Positions 1 through 9,243 are shown, counted from the first letter of the stretch. The stretch is 64,000 bases of DNA from Thalassomonas sp. RHCl1 (GCF_947387555.1 NZ_CANDNZ010000009.1:211502-275501); one strand, 5' to 3'. The notes: generated by a model from the sequence alone, not told the origin. Numbers and translations are program-made.

Positions 1-216
1 ATTGATACCTTGCTCGACTATTTATTTCTGGAGTTAAAAAAACACAGGGTCACGGCGGTTACCGATGCCGACAATCAGGCCTGCGCCCGCTTGCTTAAAC
101 GCATTGGTTTCAGGCAAGAAGCGCATTTTGTTGACAATATTTTCTTTAAAGGGGCCTGGGGCAGTGAATATGTTTTTGCCATGCTAGCATCTGACTGGTC
201 TCGTCTTCGCCGTTGA
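1..216 (+). CDS. GNAT-family N-acetyltransferase, C-terminal fragment
   Basis: The reading frame is open at the left edge, so only the last ~71 residues are present. The stretch NQACARLLKRIGFRQEA followed by an aromatic-rich end (GAWGSEYVFAML) is the usual C-terminal half of GCN5-related acetyltransferases: the N-x-A-x-x-L-x-K-x-G-F segment forms the last helix and strand of the acetyl-CoA fold. Proteins of this shape (RimJ/RimL type) move an acetyl group from acetyl-CoA to an amine. The substrate cannot be told because the N-terminal part lies outside the window. Confidence 0.75.
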   Translation: MDTLLDYLFLELKKHRVTAVTDADNQACARLLKRIGFRQEAHFVDNIFFKGAWGSEYVFAMLASDWSRLRR

Positions 217-412
217 GCTGACTGAAAGTGCAGTAAAGTTGCCGTGAAAATTCGATAAATAAGCTTTTTAGCGCTAACTTTAACTTTGGGGGTCATTTTA
301 GGAGCTTGACTATTTAGCAAGAGCTGGATCTTCGAAAGGGACTTTATTGTTGCTATTAACAGTCCCGGGAGTTTGATTGTTTTTATTGACTTATGCACAC
401 GGAGAGATATTT

Positions 413-934
413 ATGAAGTTATTTATTCGGCAAAGTTTTACTCAGGCAGATAAAAGTCAAAGTAATGTTGTTCAGGGAGTGATAGACCTTATTAAAGCGC
501 TATTCCCGCAAACGAATTTTTTAACCGGGGAGCATGCATCCAGCAGCGCTTCCTTTATTGAAAACTTTGAAACCACCACAGGGTTAATTTTTACCCCTAA
601 GGCTTTTCGAAATTATCGTCTGGCCCTGCTAGACGAGGCGGATGCTCTGCTTTTTATCCGCACCTCCATGAGTGAAAGCGGGGCATTTGAACTCTCCTAT
701 AATTTACATGCCGATAACCCCAAACCGGTATTTTATGCCCATTGGCGCTATGCCCCGATTAAGACCACCTTGTTAAAGGAGTTAGATCAGGAATTCCCGG
801 TCCGCTATTGTGAATTTGTTCGCGCCAAAGATCTTCGCGAGCATTTTTCAGCTTTTGTCAAAGAGTATCAGCTTTCTGCCGATGGCCCCGGATCCGCACA
901 CAAGGACAAGGTGTTAATGACAGAAACCGCTTAG
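413..934 (+). CDS. Hypothetical protein, possibly nucleoside 2-deoxyribosyltransferase-like fold
   Basis: I do not recognise a named family. The ATG at 413 is preferred over an upstream in-frame ATG (377) because GGAGAG lies seven bases before it. The 173-residue product is soluble, with no signal peptide or membrane segment. The central stretch LLDEADALLFIRTSMSESGA, followed by FELSYNLHADNPKPVF, resembles the aspartate-containing strand and SxSxGxxxEL-type loop of nucleoside 2-deoxyribosyltransferase/TIR-like Rossmann proteins. That likeness is inferred by eye. A strong terminator follows the gene, so it seems to be transcribed alone. Confidence 0.6.
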   Translation: MKLFIRQSFTQADKSQSNVVQGVIDLIKALFPQTNFLTGEHASSSASFIENFETTTGLIFTPKAFRNYRLALLDEADALLFIRTSMSESGAFELSYNLHADNPKPVFYAHWRYAPIKTTLLKELDQEFPVRYCEFVRAKDLREHFSAFVKEYQLSADGPGSAHKDKVLMTETA

Positions 935-981
935 CACCTTGTTGTCCATGTGGGAAGCATGCATGGCGACTGTATTTGTGG

Positions 982-1019
982 GCAAATAAGCCGAAAATGA
1001 GCTTCAGCTTATTTGCTTT
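982..1019 (+). terminator. Rho-independent terminator
   Basis: A perfect 10-bp stem (GCAAATAAGC / GCTTATTTGC) with a 15-nt loop is followed by TTTA. It ends the transcript of the gene at 413-934 and separates it from the cold-shock promoter. Confidence 0.7.
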
Positions 1020-1024
1020 AATAA

Positions 1025-1052
1025 TTGACATAAACTCCAACTAGTATACAAT
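1025..1052 (+). promoter_or_regulatory. Sigma-70 promoter of the cold-shock gene
   Basis: A perfect -35 box (TTGACA, 1025-1030) and a good -10 box (TACAAT, 1047-1052) are separated by 16 bp. The predicted start near 1059 gives a leader of about 145 nt. Confidence 0.7.
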
Positions 1053-1058
1053 TCCTCT

Positions 1059-1204
1059 CGCTTGAAAGTTCGTTTTATATTTATGCACACCATTTCGTTG
1101 ACTGATTAGTACTTCGTCCTGTTTTTGATAAGTAATAGCAACACTTCTAGGCACATCCGGCTTACTATAAGCCAAAAATTACTCTGAATAAATAGGATAC
1201 TATT
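1059..1204 (+). promoter_or_regulatory. Long 5' leader of the cold-shock mRNA
   Basis: About 145 untranslated bases lie between the predicted promoter and the cold-shock start codon. In cspA-type genes such leaders refold at low temperature and control mRNA stability and translation. I see no exact cold-box consensus here, so a thermosensing role is inferred from length and position alone. Confidence 0.45.
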
Positions 1205-1411
1205 ATGTCTACTACTACTGGTACAGTTAAATGGTTCAACGAAGCTAAAGGTTTCGGTTTCATCGAGCAAGAAAACGGTCCTGACGTTTTCGCTCACTTC
1301 AACGCTATCGTTGGTGAAGGTTTCAGAACTTTGGCCGAAGGTCAAAAAGTTGAGTTCACTGTAACTGAAGGTCAAAAAGGCCCTCAAGCAGAAAACATCG
1401 TTGCCCTTTAA
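1205..1411 (+). CDS. Cold-shock protein, CspA family
   Basis: This 68-residue protein is a single cold-shock domain. It has both RNA-binding motifs, KGFGFIEQ (RNP1-like) and DVFAHFNAI (RNP2-like), in the right order, plus the conserved N-terminal [13 protein letters not shown]. Proteins of this family bind single-stranded RNA and DNA and melt mRNA structures in the cytoplasm. The gene stands alone, with a strong promoter, a long leader and its own terminator (1491-1520). Which csp paralogue it is (cold-inducible or constitutive) cannot be decided from sequence alone. Confidence 0.96.
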   Translation: MSTTTGTVKWFNEAKGFGFIEQENGPDVFAHFNAIVGEGFRTLAEGQKVEFTVTEGQKGPQAENIVAL

Positions 1412-1490
1412 TGTTAACGGCACGATTCGCTTGGTGATAAACAGCTAAGCGCATCACATATTGTTAGAGAACTAGCAATATATGAATGAA

Positions 1491-1520
1491 AAGGTAAGAT
1501 TTTATATCTTGCCTTTTTTT
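1491..1520 (+). terminator. Rho-independent terminator after the cold-shock gene
   Basis: A 10-bp stem (AAGGTAAGAT / ATCTTGCCTT, one G-T pair) with a 5-nt loop is followed by a T run. Because this terminator sits inside the longest possible form of the next gene, it argues that translation of that gene starts downstream at 1551. Confidence 0.8.
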
Positions 1521-1550
1521 GTACCTGAAGATCTTGATAAGGAGATGCAA

Positions 1551-2003
1551 ATGAAAATATGGGTTGATGCCGATGCCTGCCCTGTGGTCATTAAAGAAAT
1601 CCTGTTTAAAGCCGCTGAGCGCACGCAAACGCAACTGACTTTGGTGGCCAACCATTTTATGCGCACGCCGCCCTCTAAGGTGATCAATTTTTTACGGGTC
1701 ACTGCCGGTTTTGATGTCGCCGATGATGAAATAGTCAAACAAGTCTCTGCGGGGGATCTGGTGATCACTTCAGATATTCCGCTGGCGGCCGAAGTCATAG
1801 AAAAACAGGCGTTGGCGTTAAGTCCCCGCGGTGAGCTTTTCAGCGAAGCAAACATTAGGCAAAAGCTTAATATGCGTGACTTTATGGATACCATGCGTGC
1901 CAGCGGTGAACAAACCCAGGGACCGCCGCCGTTGAGCCAAAGCGACCGCCAGGCATTTGCCAATCATTTGGATACCTTGCTAAGGCGACATGGTGCTAAG
2001 TAA
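1551..2003 (+). CDS. UPF0178 family protein (YaiI/YqxD)
   Basis: The 150-residue product starts [20 protein letters not shown], the hallmark of the YaiI/YqxD (UPF0178) family, which has a PIN/NYN-like fold with conserved acidic residues (VDADACP; later [21 protein letters not shown]). The acidic cluster suggests a metal-dependent nuclease, but no function is proven for the family. The ATG at 1551 is chosen because GGAGATG lies just upstream and because the longer start would lie before a terminator hairpin. It is a single gene. Confidence 0.9.
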   Translation: MKIWVDADACPVVIKEILFKAAERTQTQLTLVANHFMRTPPSKVINFLRVTAGFDVADDEIVKQVSAGDLVITSDIPLAAEVIEKQALALSPRGELFSEANIRQKLNMRDFMDTMRASGEQTQGPPPLSQSDRQAFANHLDTLLRRHGAK

Positions 2004-2134
2004 TTTATTTTGTAAGAAAAAATCGTAGCCTTTTTTCATAAATCTGCCGCAAAAACTTCATCAATAACGCCTTTAACTGTCATCTGACCAGTTTAATATT
2101 AGCTTTTTATTTAACAGTTTAGGTTAATCATTAG

Positions 2135-3472
2135 ATGAAGAGTTTTGCCGTTAATGTCTCCGTTATTTCTCTGGCTTTGGCCCTGTCCGCCTGTAAGGAT
2201 GAAGAAGTAAAAGTTGTTGAAGTAGACAAGCCCGTGATTGTCGAAAATACCGTCACCCTGGTGGAGCGGGTTGAAGTGCCCGTGCTTGTGCCTTCGGCAG
2301 ATGAGTCAAATATTCAACTGGGCAGCCGGCCATTTTTCCTGGTGGATACCCTGCCATCGGGAGAGCTGAAAACTAAACTGCAGCAATGCAGTGACGGGCC
2401 GTTTTATCGTACCGATTTTTCTATCGGCCACCGTGGTGCCGCCATGCAATACCCGGAGCACACTAAAGAGTCCTATACCGCGGCGGCGAGAATGGGCGCC
2501 GGCATTATAGAATGTGATGTCACCTTTACCCAAGATCGGGAGCTGGTGTGCCGCCATTCACAATGTGATTTACACACCACCACCAATATCCTGGCCATGC
2601 CTGAAATAGCCGCTTCCTGTACTACCCCCTTTATCGGTGCCGATGTCGAAAACAATGTCCCGGCCCAGGCAAAATGTTGTACCAGTGATATCACCCTGGC
2701 CCAGTTTAAGCAGCTTCAGGGGAAAATGGATGCCGCCAACCCTATGGGCACCACAGTCGAAGAATATATGGATGCCACGCCAAGCTGGCGCACCGACTTA
2801 TATGCCGGCCAAGGCACGCTGATGACTCATGCCGAGAGTATCGAACTTTTTAAAGCGCTCGGGGTTAAAATGACCCCGGAGCTAAAATCACCGAGTGTGA
2901 CTATGCCGTTTAACGGCTTCAGCCAGCAGGATTATGCCCAGAAAATGCTTGATGAATATAAAGCGGCGGGGGTAGCCCCCGGCGATGTTTATCCCCAGTC
3001 CTTTAACCTGGCCGATGTTCAGTACTGGATTGCCAATGAAAGTGAATTTGCCGGGCAGGCGGTGTACCTGGACGGGCGTTATGACGAGGAAAGTTTTGAT
3101 ATCAGCAATAGCGATACCTGGTCGCCGAGCATGGCCGAGCTGGCCGCAGACGGGGTGAAAATTATCGCACCGCCTTTATGGATGCTGGTAACGTTAGACG
3201 ATGAAAACAACATAGTACCGTCAGCATATGCGACACAGGCGAAAGCGGCCGGGCTGGATATTATCACCTGGACCTTAGAGCGCTCCGGACCGCTGGGTGA
3301 TGGCGGCGGCTGGTATTATCAAACCATTAATGAGGTGATCAACAATGACGGCCAGCAGCTGGAACTGTTGGATGTGCTGGCGCAGCAGGTGGGGGTTATC
3401 GGAGTTTTCGCTGACTGGCCGGGTACGGTCAGTTATTATGCCAGCTGTATGGAAATGCCGCTAAGCCGTTAA
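2135..3472 (+). CDS. Glycerophosphodiester phosphodiesterase-family lipoprotein
   Basis: The 445-residue product begins with a signal sequence ending in a lipobox (LALSAC, Cys about residue 20), so it is probably anchored to a membrane facing the periplasm. The GDPD barrel starts near residue 95 with [17 protein letters not shown] and continues with [20 protein letters not shown]. These match the catalytic HRG...E and ExDV...H motifs that hydrolyse glycerophosphodiesters to glycerol-3-phosphate and an alcohol. It ends with a typical [13 protein letters not shown] segment. At 445 residues it is longer than the minimal ~250-residue enzyme, as larger secreted GDPDs are. It is monocistronic, with a terminator after it. 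Confidence 0.88.
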   Translation: MKSFAVNVSVISLALALSACKDEEVKVVEVDKPVIVENTVTLVERVEVPVLVPSADESNIQLGSRPFFLVDTLPSGELKTKLQQCSDGPFYRTDFSIGHRGAAMQYPEHTKESYTAAARMGAGIIECDVTFTQDRELVCRHSQCDLHTTTNILAMPEIAASCTTPFIGADVENNVPAQAKCCTSDITLAQFKQLQGKMDAANPMGTTVEEYMDATPSWRTDLYAGQGTLMTHAESIELFKALGVKMTPELKSPSVTMPFNGFSQQDYAQKMLDEYKAAGVAPGDVYPQSFNLADVQYWIANESEFAGQAVYLDGRYDEESFDISNSDTWSPSMAELAADGVKIIAPPLWMLVTLDDENNIVPSAYATQAKAAGLDIITWTLERSGPLGDGGGWYYQTINEVINNDGQQLELLDVLAQQVGVIGVFADWPGTVSYYASCMEMPLSR

Positions 3473-3492
3473 CCCTTCTGGTTTGAAAATAA

Positions 3493-3532
3493 AGCGCCGG
3501 AGAAAACGAACCGTTTTGCCCGGCGCTGTTTT
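3493..3532 (+). terminator. Probable rho-independent terminator
   Basis: An 8-bp GC-rich stem (AGCGCCGG / CCGGCGCT) is separated by 19 nt and followed by GTTTTGCG. The T run is short, so strength is uncertain. Confidence 0.55.
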
Positions 3533-3625
3533 GCGTTTGTGATATCGGCAAAGGCTGTGATGTTATTAGACCTTGTCTGTTTTTATCTTTATAATCAAAG
3601 GTAAAGTTATCTCAGGTAAGCCGCT

Positions 3626-4240
3626 ATGTCAGGAGCAGAGTCAGCATCCGAGCGTGATTCGAAGCTACAACAGTTTAATGAATTTTTCTCGATAGAAAAC
3701 GAATTTACCGTAAACCTTATTCCCCTGGATGCCGATCAGGTGCCGGATTATAACGCGTTTATGGAAAGGATCCCCTTACCCTTTAAAATTTCCAGCGATA
3801 TTTCCAGCGTGGACCAGTCGGCGTTAAGACCGCTTCAGGGGTTAAGCGGCGTGGCCAGCCATTTGGTGGAGTTTTTAAACCACCAGGCGCAAAAAATCGA
3901 TTTATTGGTGGGTTATATCCTCAGCCAGCAGGACGATGAGCAATACCGTTACCAGGGGGTTAAGTTCGGCGGCGGCGGTATTATTTTTGCCGCGAAGGAG
4001 CTGTTTGCGCTTCACCAGATGTTGGAAATGAAAATGTTTTTCTTGCAAGATCATTGTGCGGTGTTTTGTTTGGGGGAAATTATCGATGTCGAACGACATC
4101 AGGAAATGAATCACTATAAAGTGATTTTTCATTATATCCGGGATGAAGACAGGGAAGTGCTGGTGCGCACCAGCCTACACGAACAATCCAAACAGTTGCA
4201 ATTACTGGCACAGCAGCGCAATAAGCAATCGGGCAGTTAA
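3626..4240 (+). CDS. PilZ-like domain protein
   Basis: The 204-residue cytoplasmic protein has no signal or membrane segment. The C-terminal half (LFALHQMLEMKMFFLQDHCAVFCLGEIIDV and later FHYIRDEDREVLVRTSLHEQ) resembles the beta-barrel of PilZ proteins as annotated in Shewanella and Colwellia relatives, which bind cyclic di-GMP or have lost binding. I do not see a clean RxxxR...DxSxxG binding motif, so ligand binding is doubtful. It lies convergent to a chemoreceptor gene, with a 43-base gap. The PilZ assignment rests on recalled similarity. Confidence 0.65.
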   Translation: MSGAESASERDSKLQQFNEFFSIENEFTVNLIPLDADQVPDYNAFMERIPLPFKISSDISSVDQSALRPLQGLSGVASHLVEFLNHQAQKIDLLVGYILSQQDDEQYRYQGVKFGGGGIIFAAKELFALHQMLEMKMFFLQDHCAVFCLGEIIDVERHQEMNHYKVIFHYIRDEDREVLVRTSLHEQSKQLQLLAQQRNKQSGS

Positions 4241-4283
4241 TCGCGCCCCGGGGATTCTCGCCTGAGGCGCCGCTATCGGCTTT

Positions 4284-5450
4284 TTAAACGCAAATACGGT
4301 TTAAGGTGGTATCCACCACTTGCGAGGTTTGTTGCTGCTCGGTGGCGTGCTTGGCAACCGAGCTTAGTCCTGTGGTGATTGCCCGGCTTAAGTGCACCAC
4401 GGTCGACATATTCTCATTGACCGAAGCGGTAGACTGTTGCTGCTCTTCGGTGCCGCTGGCAATTTGTGAGGTCAGGTTATCTACCTCGGTAAAGACATTG
4501 CCGATTTGCTCCAGGGCCTCGACCACATCGGATGAATGCTCCAGGCTCTCGCGGGTAAGTGCCTGGCCTTTGGCGATGGCATTGACGGCATTGGTGGATT
4601 TGCTCTGCAGTCCTTCGACCATGGCTTGAATTTCTACCGTAGACTCCTGGGTCCTGTGGGCCAGGGCCCTGACTTCATCGGCTACCACGGCAAAGCCCCG
4701 GCCCTGTTCACCTGCGCGGGCGGCTTCAATAGCGGCATTTAACGCCAGCAAATTGGTCTGCTCGGCAATGCCGCGGATAACATCCAGTACCGTGCCTATG
4801 CGTGAGCATTCTTCCTGCAACAAGGCCAGCTCCTGCGCCATGGCATTAACTTCTTCGGCAACCGCCGACATGCTTTGCTGGCTGGTGCTCGACGATGAAC
4901 TGCCCCGGGCTAATATCGACATCACTTCGCTGCTGGTATGGCTGACTTTGGCGGCGCTTTCCGATAATACCGTTGAGGTGGCGGCCACCTGTTCGATGGA
5001 TTGCGCCATTTGATCTATCTCCCTGGCAGACTCGTCAACGGCGCCGACAGACTCGCCCATTTGATCCGCCAGCCGGGTTGACCCCTGGCGCAGGGCATCG
5101 GATTCGCGGCGAATATCGGCAATCATTTCTGCCAGCTCGGCAATAAAGGCGCTTAAACCGTTGATGATATCTCCCAGGTCATCCGGGACCCTGTCGGTGA
5201 TGGGTTTTTCCGGCGCCTGATCGGCGCTGATCACTAACTCCAGGTAACTTTTCAGCCGGGTTAAACGTTTGGAGAGAAACTGCTGCGAGTAAAGGTAAGC
5301 ACTTAACAGCTGCAGGCCAAGCATGATAATAAGTGTCGCTATCAGGGCCAGGTGGCTTAACTCCTGTGCAAAAACACTTAAGGCGAGAATAAAAATTATG
5401 CCCACCAGGGCCGGCGGCAAGAGCAGTTTAATGTTTAAACGGTTGAGCAT
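4284..5450 (-). CDS. Methyl-accepting chemotaxis protein
   Basis: The product of about 388 residues has two closely spaced N-terminal membrane helices ([20 protein letters not shown] and [19 protein letters not shown]) with almost no periplasmic loop, then a HAMP-like linker and a long coiled-coil signalling domain. The hairpin tip [20 protein letters not shown], followed by [18 protein letters not shown], is the conserved CheA/CheW contact site. Having no sizeable periplasmic sensor, it probably senses internal or membrane-linked signals. The start at 5450 is preferred because GGAA sits six bases upstream; an ATG four codons earlier (5462) has no ribosome site. Confidence 0.94.
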   Translation of the reverse strand: MLNRLNIKLLLPPALVGIIFILALSVFAQELSHLALIATLIIMLGLQLLSAYLYSQQFLSKRLTRLKSYLELVISADQAPEKPITDRVPDDLGDIINGLSAFIAELAEMIADIRRESDALRQGSTRLADQMGESVGAVDESAREIDQMAQSIEQVAATSTVLSESAAKVSHTSSEVMSILARGSSSSSTSQQSMSAVAEEVNAMAQELALLQEECSRIGTVLDVIRGIAEQTNLLALNAAIEAARAGEQGRGFAVVADEVRALAHRTQESTVEIQAMVEGLQSKSTNAVNAIAKGQALTRESLEHSSDVVEALEQIGNVFTEVDNLTSQIASGTEEQQQSTASVNENMSTVVHLSRAITTGLSSVAKHATEQQQTSQVVDTTLNRICV

Positions 5451-5683
5451 GATAAGTTCCATTCATTGTTATTATTTGTGATGCGATGTAGCTAGCGTTT
5501 TTTAAACGGTAAGCTGGCCGCTTATGCTGATTTAATTTTAACCAATAAATTACCTGTAAATGTTCAATATTGCTAATATTTTTTATCGAGAGCACAGCTC
5601 TTGGCTGGGAATGTCCGGCGGGGAAACAGGAAGGGTCTGTTGTTGCGCTTCCTGTTATTTTGGGGAAAGGGATTATCAGGGGG

Positions 5684-6031
5684 TCAGCTATGGTGTATTA
5701 AGTGGCTGTCTTCTGGCGATTGAGCCCCGTTATCCATATCGTAATCGCGCAGCACCGAGGCCACCCGGATACGGTAGCTGCTAAAAATACCGCTGCGTCC
5801 GGTTTTTTGCGCCTGTCTGTGTGCCAGGGTGTTGCGCCAGGCTTTGACGGCCTGTTCGTCTTGCCAGAACGAGAGCGACAGGTATTTATCCGGGTCCTGT
5901 AAACTTTGAAAGCGCTCTACCGAGATAAAGCCGTTGACTTTTTCCAGGTGGGCTTTTAATTTGCCGGCCAGGGTAAAATAATCCTCTTTTGTGCTGCTGT
6001 GAAGACAGACTTCAAAGATAACCGCTATCAT
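5684..6031 (-). CDS. Antibiotic biosynthesis monooxygenase (ABM) domain protein
   Basis: This 115-residue protein has the ferredoxin-like ABM fold: an initial strand (MIAVIFEVCLH), a helix, GFISVERFQSLQDPDKYLSLSFWQDEQAVKAWRN and a final HRQAQKTGRSGIFSSYRIRV strand. Small members of this family act as cofactor-free monooxygenases, haem-degrading enzymes or stress proteins; the substrate here is unknown. It follows the NIPSNAP gene with one base between stop and start, so the two form an operon. Both domains share the dimeric alpha/beta-barrel fold, which suggests a joint role. Confidence 0.85.
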   Translation of the reverse strand: MIAVIFEVCLHSSTKEDYFTLAGKLKAHLEKVNGFISVERFQSLQDPDKYLSLSFWQDEQAVKAWRNTLAHRQAQKTGRSGIFSSYRIRVASVLRDYDMDNGAQSPEDSHLIHHS

Positions 6032-6032
6032 G

Positions 6033-6383
6033 TTAATCCTGCTCCTGCTTATCCGTTAACGCCTGCCTGAATAAGGTTTCCGCCACCGGGGTTAAAAAGC
6101 TGCGTTTCTCTTCCAGGATAAACCGGCTTTGGCGGGCAAAGGCAAAGTTCTCTTTGCCGCCACTGTCTAGTTTTAACCTGCGGCGGTATTGCTCGTATGC
6201 CGCCAGCGAAGCAAAGTTGATCAAGCCGTAGGCGATATTATTGCTGCCTTCGTGGGGCAAAAAGTAACCGAGCAGTTCTCCCTGGCAGGCGGGGATGATT
6301 TCTCCCCAGTTCTTGGCGTATTGGTGAAACTCGTCGATTTTTGCGGCATCGAGTTTGTATTCGATAAAACAGGTGATGGTCAT
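6033..6383 (-). CDS. NIPSNAP family protein
   Basis: The 116-residue protein ([20 protein letters not shown]...[28 protein letters not shown]) matches the small bacterial NIPSNAP family, a dimeric alpha/beta-barrel related to ABM proteins. Biochemical function is unknown. It is the first gene of a two-gene operon with the ABM protein and is divergent from the ArsR-type regulator, with about 150 bp between them. Control by that regulator is likely by position, though I could not pick out an unambiguous operator. Confidence 0.85.
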   Translation of the reverse strand: MTITCFIEYKLDAAKIDEFHQYAKNWGEIIPACQGELLGYFLPHEGSNNIAYGLINFASLAAYEQYRRRLKLDSGGKENFAFARQSRFILEEKRSFLTPVAETLFRQALTDKQEQD

Positions 6384-6542
6384 TGGCTTTACCTCTTTCG
6401 TTTTTCATCTTGGTGTAAATCGGGTTTTAGCGCATGTTATCGCTTTGAAAATGTTATGCTTCGATGCAGGTCGAACTGTTTGAGTCTTTTTTATGGCAAG
6501 CTGGGGGAAATTTTAAAATGATGAGAAATGGAGTCTAGCGCT

Positions 6543-7244
6543 ATGCAAGAACCCGATATCGCCACACTTTCGGCAATGATAGCCGAGCCTGCCCGGGCAA
6601 AAATGCTGATTGCCTTAATGGCGGGAAAAGCCCTTACCGCAACGGAGTTGGCCCTGGAAGGGGATATCACGGCACAAACCGCCAGTAGCCATCTGGCCAA
6701 ACTGGTCGCGGCTCAATTGCTGGTGGTGCGCAAGCAGGGGCGGCATAAGTATTTTCAGCTCAGCGGGGCGGATATCGCCCAATTATTGGAAACCTTGTTA
6801 AATATTTCGGCGAAAACGGCCCCTTCCCGGGTGAAAACCGGCCCCGCCGATCCTGATTTACGATTGGCCCGGATATGTTATGACCATCTGGCGGGGGAGA
6901 TGAGCGTCGCTCTGTATGACAGTTTGCTTTGCCGGGGTTATATCAGGGATACCAGCGAGCCACAGCTGACGCTCACGGCGCTGGGGCAGGAATTTTTTCG
7001 TGGCTTGGGATTGGAGCTTGAGACCTTAACAAGCAAAAAGCGTCCGCTTTGTAAGTCTTGTCTGGACTGGAGTGAGCGGCGCTTTCATCTGGCGGGTTCA
7101 CTCGGTCAGTGGATTTTAGCGGACGTGCTTGATAAGGGCTGGGCAGCCAGGGATCCCGACAGCCGGGTGATCCGATTTAATGAGGCCGGTTTAAAACGTT
7201 TTAACCACCGTTATCAACTAGGAAAAATGCATTATGCAGGCTGA
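6543..7244 (+). CDS. ArsR-family transcriptional regulator
   Basis: The 233-residue product has an N-terminal winged helix (MIAEPARAKMLIALMAGKAL, TATELALEGDITAQTASSHLAKLVAAQLL, VVRKQGRHKYFQLS), the ArsR layout. It also has a long C-terminal half with a Cys pair (KKRPLCKSCLDWSERR), typical of the larger ArsR proteins found beside ABM/NIPSNAP genes. The usual metal-binding ELCVCDL motif is absent, so it is unlikely to be an arsenic sensor. The ATG at 6543 has GGAG nine bases upstream; an in-frame ATG at 6528 lacks a good site. It is divergent from the NIPSNAP-ABM operon, its likely target. Confidence 0.88.
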   Translation: MQEPDIATLSAMIAEPARAKMLIALMAGKALTATELALEGDITAQTASSHLAKLVAAQLLVVRKQGRHKYFQLSGADIAQLLETLLNISAKTAPSRVKTGPADPDLRLARICYDHLAGEMSVALYDSLLCRGYIRDTSEPQLTLTALGQEFFRGLGLELETLTSKKRPLCKSCLDWSERRFHLAGSLGQWILADVLDKGWAARDPDSRVIRFNEAGLKRFNHRYQLGKMHYAG

Positions 7245-7319
7245 TGACCTCATCTGTTGACGGATTCTACCCTGAGCCATTTTGTTGGCAATTGAATTCA
7301 TTCGCTTGAAAAAACAACT

Positions 7320-7339
7320 AACCTGACGTAAGGTAGGTA
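7320..7339 (+). promoter_or_regulatory. Operator-like imperfect palindrome before the TetR gene
   Basis: The 20-mer AACCTGACGTAAGGTAGGTA (arms ACCTGAC and GGTAGGT) ends one base before the tetR start codon. An almost identical copy lies inverted at 8011-8030 upstream of the hydrolase gene; both are probably bound by the TetR protein encoded between them. Confidence 0.65.
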
Positions 7340-7340
7340 T

Positions 7341-7919
7341 ATGAAAATCGCAAAAGATACCCGAAGTGAAATACTCGATGTTGCCATGGACATGGTGCAG
7401 CGCCTGTCTATCAGCGGCGTCAGCTTCCAGGAGCTGGCTAACCGCGTCGGCATTAAAAAAGGCAGCATGTATTATCATTTTGAAAGTAAAGATGATTTAT
7501 CCGTAGCCCTGATGGACAGGGCTTGTGAGGACCTTAAAGCCAGCTTTGCCCGCGGCAGGGAAAAGTCCCCCAGCCGTCAGCTCAGGTATTTTTTCTCCAT
7601 CTATGTCCGTTATATCGGCCCGGGGCATAAAATTTGTCCGGGAGGCGCCTTTGCCGCCGAATGGGAGAGCCAGTCTGAGCAAGTACAGCAAAGTGTCAGG
7701 CGGGTGATCAGCGTCCAGCAAAAAGGCGTGACCGAGATCATCGAAGCCGGATTAAAACAGGGAGTCTTTACCGGCCACGGGCAAGATGCCAGAGCGCTTG
7801 CCTGCTGGGTGCTCTCCAGCCTGCAGGGGGCTGTGCTGATAAGCCGGGTCGAAGAGCAGGCGATGTCTTTTGATGCCTGTATTAAAGTGATTGAAAGCTA
7901 TTTAAATATTAACGACTAA
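7341..7919 (+). CDS. TetR-family transcriptional regulator
   Basis: The 192-residue protein has the TetR N-terminal helix-turn-helix: RSEILDVAMDMVQRLSISGV, then SFQELANRVGIKKGSMYYHFESKDDL. A helical ligand domain with KICPGGAFAAEW follows, a form common in TetR regulators of small oxidoreductase and hydrolase genes. The operator-like palindrome immediately upstream overlaps the ribosome-binding region, so autorepression is expected. The same site in front of the downstream hydrolase suggests it controls that gene as well. The inducer is unknown. Confidence 0.93.
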   Translation: MKIAKDTRSEILDVAMDMVQRLSISGVSFQELANRVGIKKGSMYYHFESKDDLSVALMDRACEDLKASFARGREKSPSRQLRYFFSIYVRYIGPGHKICPGGAFAAEWESQSEQVQQSVRRVISVQQKGVTEIIEAGLKQGVFTGHGQDARALACWVLSSLQGAVLISRVEEQAMSFDACIKVIESYLNIND

Positions 7920-8010
7920 TGGCCCGCTGGCACTGGCTTGGAGGTTAAGCTAGTACCACTGTCGCCTGAAAATTAGCCGTTAGCAGTATCTGAAAAAATT
8001 TTGCTCGTTT

Positions 8011-8030
8011 AACCTACCTGTCGTCAGGTT
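8011..8030 (-). promoter_or_regulatory. Second TetR operator-like site, before the hydrolase gene
   Basis: On the minus strand this reads AACCTGACGACAGGTAGGTT, differing at only three positions from the site at 7320-7339. It lies 60 bp upstream of the alpha/beta hydrolase start, at a promoter distance. Confidence 0.65.
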
Positions 8031-8090
8031 TGTTTTTGGCACTAAAGCTGAAACTGAGACAAACAAGCAATAGATAAAGAGGAAAATCCC

Positions 8091-8957
8091 ATGAATTTTG
8101 CCCTGATGAGTTACCGCATTAAAAACCAGCTGATGAGTTTTATTGCCCCGTCGAGAACCGCTAAAAAGACTTTGGCTGTGTTTATGCGTCCGCGCCGCAG
8201 CGAGCCGAAAGCCTGGGAGCTCAAAGCCGAAAACCGGGGAGAGCGTTTTAATCTCAATGAAAACATCAGTGCCATTTACTGGCAGGGGGATGGTGTGACA
8301 GACCCCGCTTCGGGTCCGGGGAAAAATTTGTTGCTGATCCATGGCTGGGAGAGCCGGGCGACACAAATGTATGGTTTAGTGCCCCGGCTGCTTGAGCTGG
8401 GTTACCGGGTCACGGCACTTGATATGCCGGCACATGGTAAATCGCAGGGGGATATGGCCAATGCCGAGGTTTTTGTGCAAACCCTGTTGCTTGCTCAGGA
8501 AAAACTGGGGAAGTTTGATGCCGTTATCGGCCACTCCATGGGGGCGGGCGCGGCAAGCTTAGCTTTATCCCGGGGGCTGGAAACTGATAAGCTGGTGCTG
8601 GTCTCGGGCCCTTCTTCGATTGAGAATGTGCTCAGGCGTTTTTCTAAAATTGTTGGCTTAAACCGCAGGGCAACCAATAAGTTTATTGATTTTGCCTCCG
8701 AGCTGGTGGGGGTACATCCTGCGGAATTAGATGCCAGCAAACAAAATGTCGGTAACCCTACGCCGACATTGATCGTGCATGATCTCGATGACAGGGAAGT
8801 GCCTATCAGCGAATCCCGGCGTTTGTTGCCGGCGTTTGAAAATGCCGAGTTTTTTGAAACCCGGGGATTGGGGCACAGAAAAATTCTTAAATCGCCGCAA
8901 CTGAACGATAAAATTTATCAATTTCTTGCGATGGCGGCTAAGGGGGCAACGGCCTGA
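8091..8957 (+). CDS. Alpha/beta hydrolase
   Basis: The 288-residue cytoplasmic protein has the oxyanion-loop motif LLIHGWESRATQ near residue 83, the nucleophile elbow VIGHSMGAG (Ser in GHSMG), a likely acid in IVHDLDDREVP and the catalytic His in GLGHRKIL. This is a complete catalytic triad of the alpha/beta hydrolase fold. Substrate is unknown; similar proteins act as carboxylesterases or lysophospholipases. The upstream TetR-type operator copy suggests repression by the neighbouring TetR protein. Confidence 0.9.
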   Translation: MNFALMSYRIKNQLMSFIAPSRTAKKTLAVFMRPRRSEPKAWELKAENRGERFNLNENISAIYWQGDGVTDPASGPGKNLLLIHGWESRATQMYGLVPRLLELGYRVTALDMPAHGKSQGDMANAEVFVQTLLLAQEKLGKFDAVIGHSMGAGAASLALSRGLETDKLVLVSGPSSIENVLRRFSKIVGLNRRATNKFIDFASELVGVHPAELDASKQNVGNPTPTLIVHDLDDREVPISESRRLLPAFENAEFFETRGLGHRKILKSPQLNDKIYQFLAMAAKGATA

Positions 8958-8979
8958 GCATTTTCCTTGGGGTGTTTTT

Positions 8980-8999
8980 GGGGCTTTATTCACAGCCCC
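8980..8999 (+). terminator. Possible terminator hairpin after the hydrolase gene
   Basis: A 6-bp stem (GGGGCT / AGCCCC) with an 8-nt loop is followed by GGTTTGCTTT. The T tract is broken, so this is only a candidate. The rest of 8958-9243 shows no gene. Confidence 0.4.
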
Positions 9000-9243
9000 G
9001 GTTTGCTTTCATGAGGTTGGGACTCTCTCCAGCCGTAGAGGTAACGGTTATGCCAATGGCTGGCTGTCATCGGCACTAACGTTAGCCGGGGGCGGATAAA
9101 GCAACGTTTTTATTCAGGTATCGTTCGCTGCGCCTGATCTTGCTATTTTTTTTAGATAATAAATTTATTGTTATTGGTTGTTGAGTTATCTGCCTCTCAC
9201 CCCAAAGTAATACTATTCAATCGGCTTTTTAAAGGGAACTCTT

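Noticed and set aside
75..398. 107-residue minus-strand frame
   Set aside because: Antisense to the acetyltransferase end and non-coding DNA, with no recognisable features.
1482..1550. Upstream start for the UPF0178 gene
   Set aside because: The extension covers a strong rho-independent terminator and lacks family similarity; ATG 1551 has a good ribosome site.
5560..5784. 74-residue plus-strand frame
   Set aside because: No ribosome site or family, and it overlaps the end of the ABM gene on the other strand.
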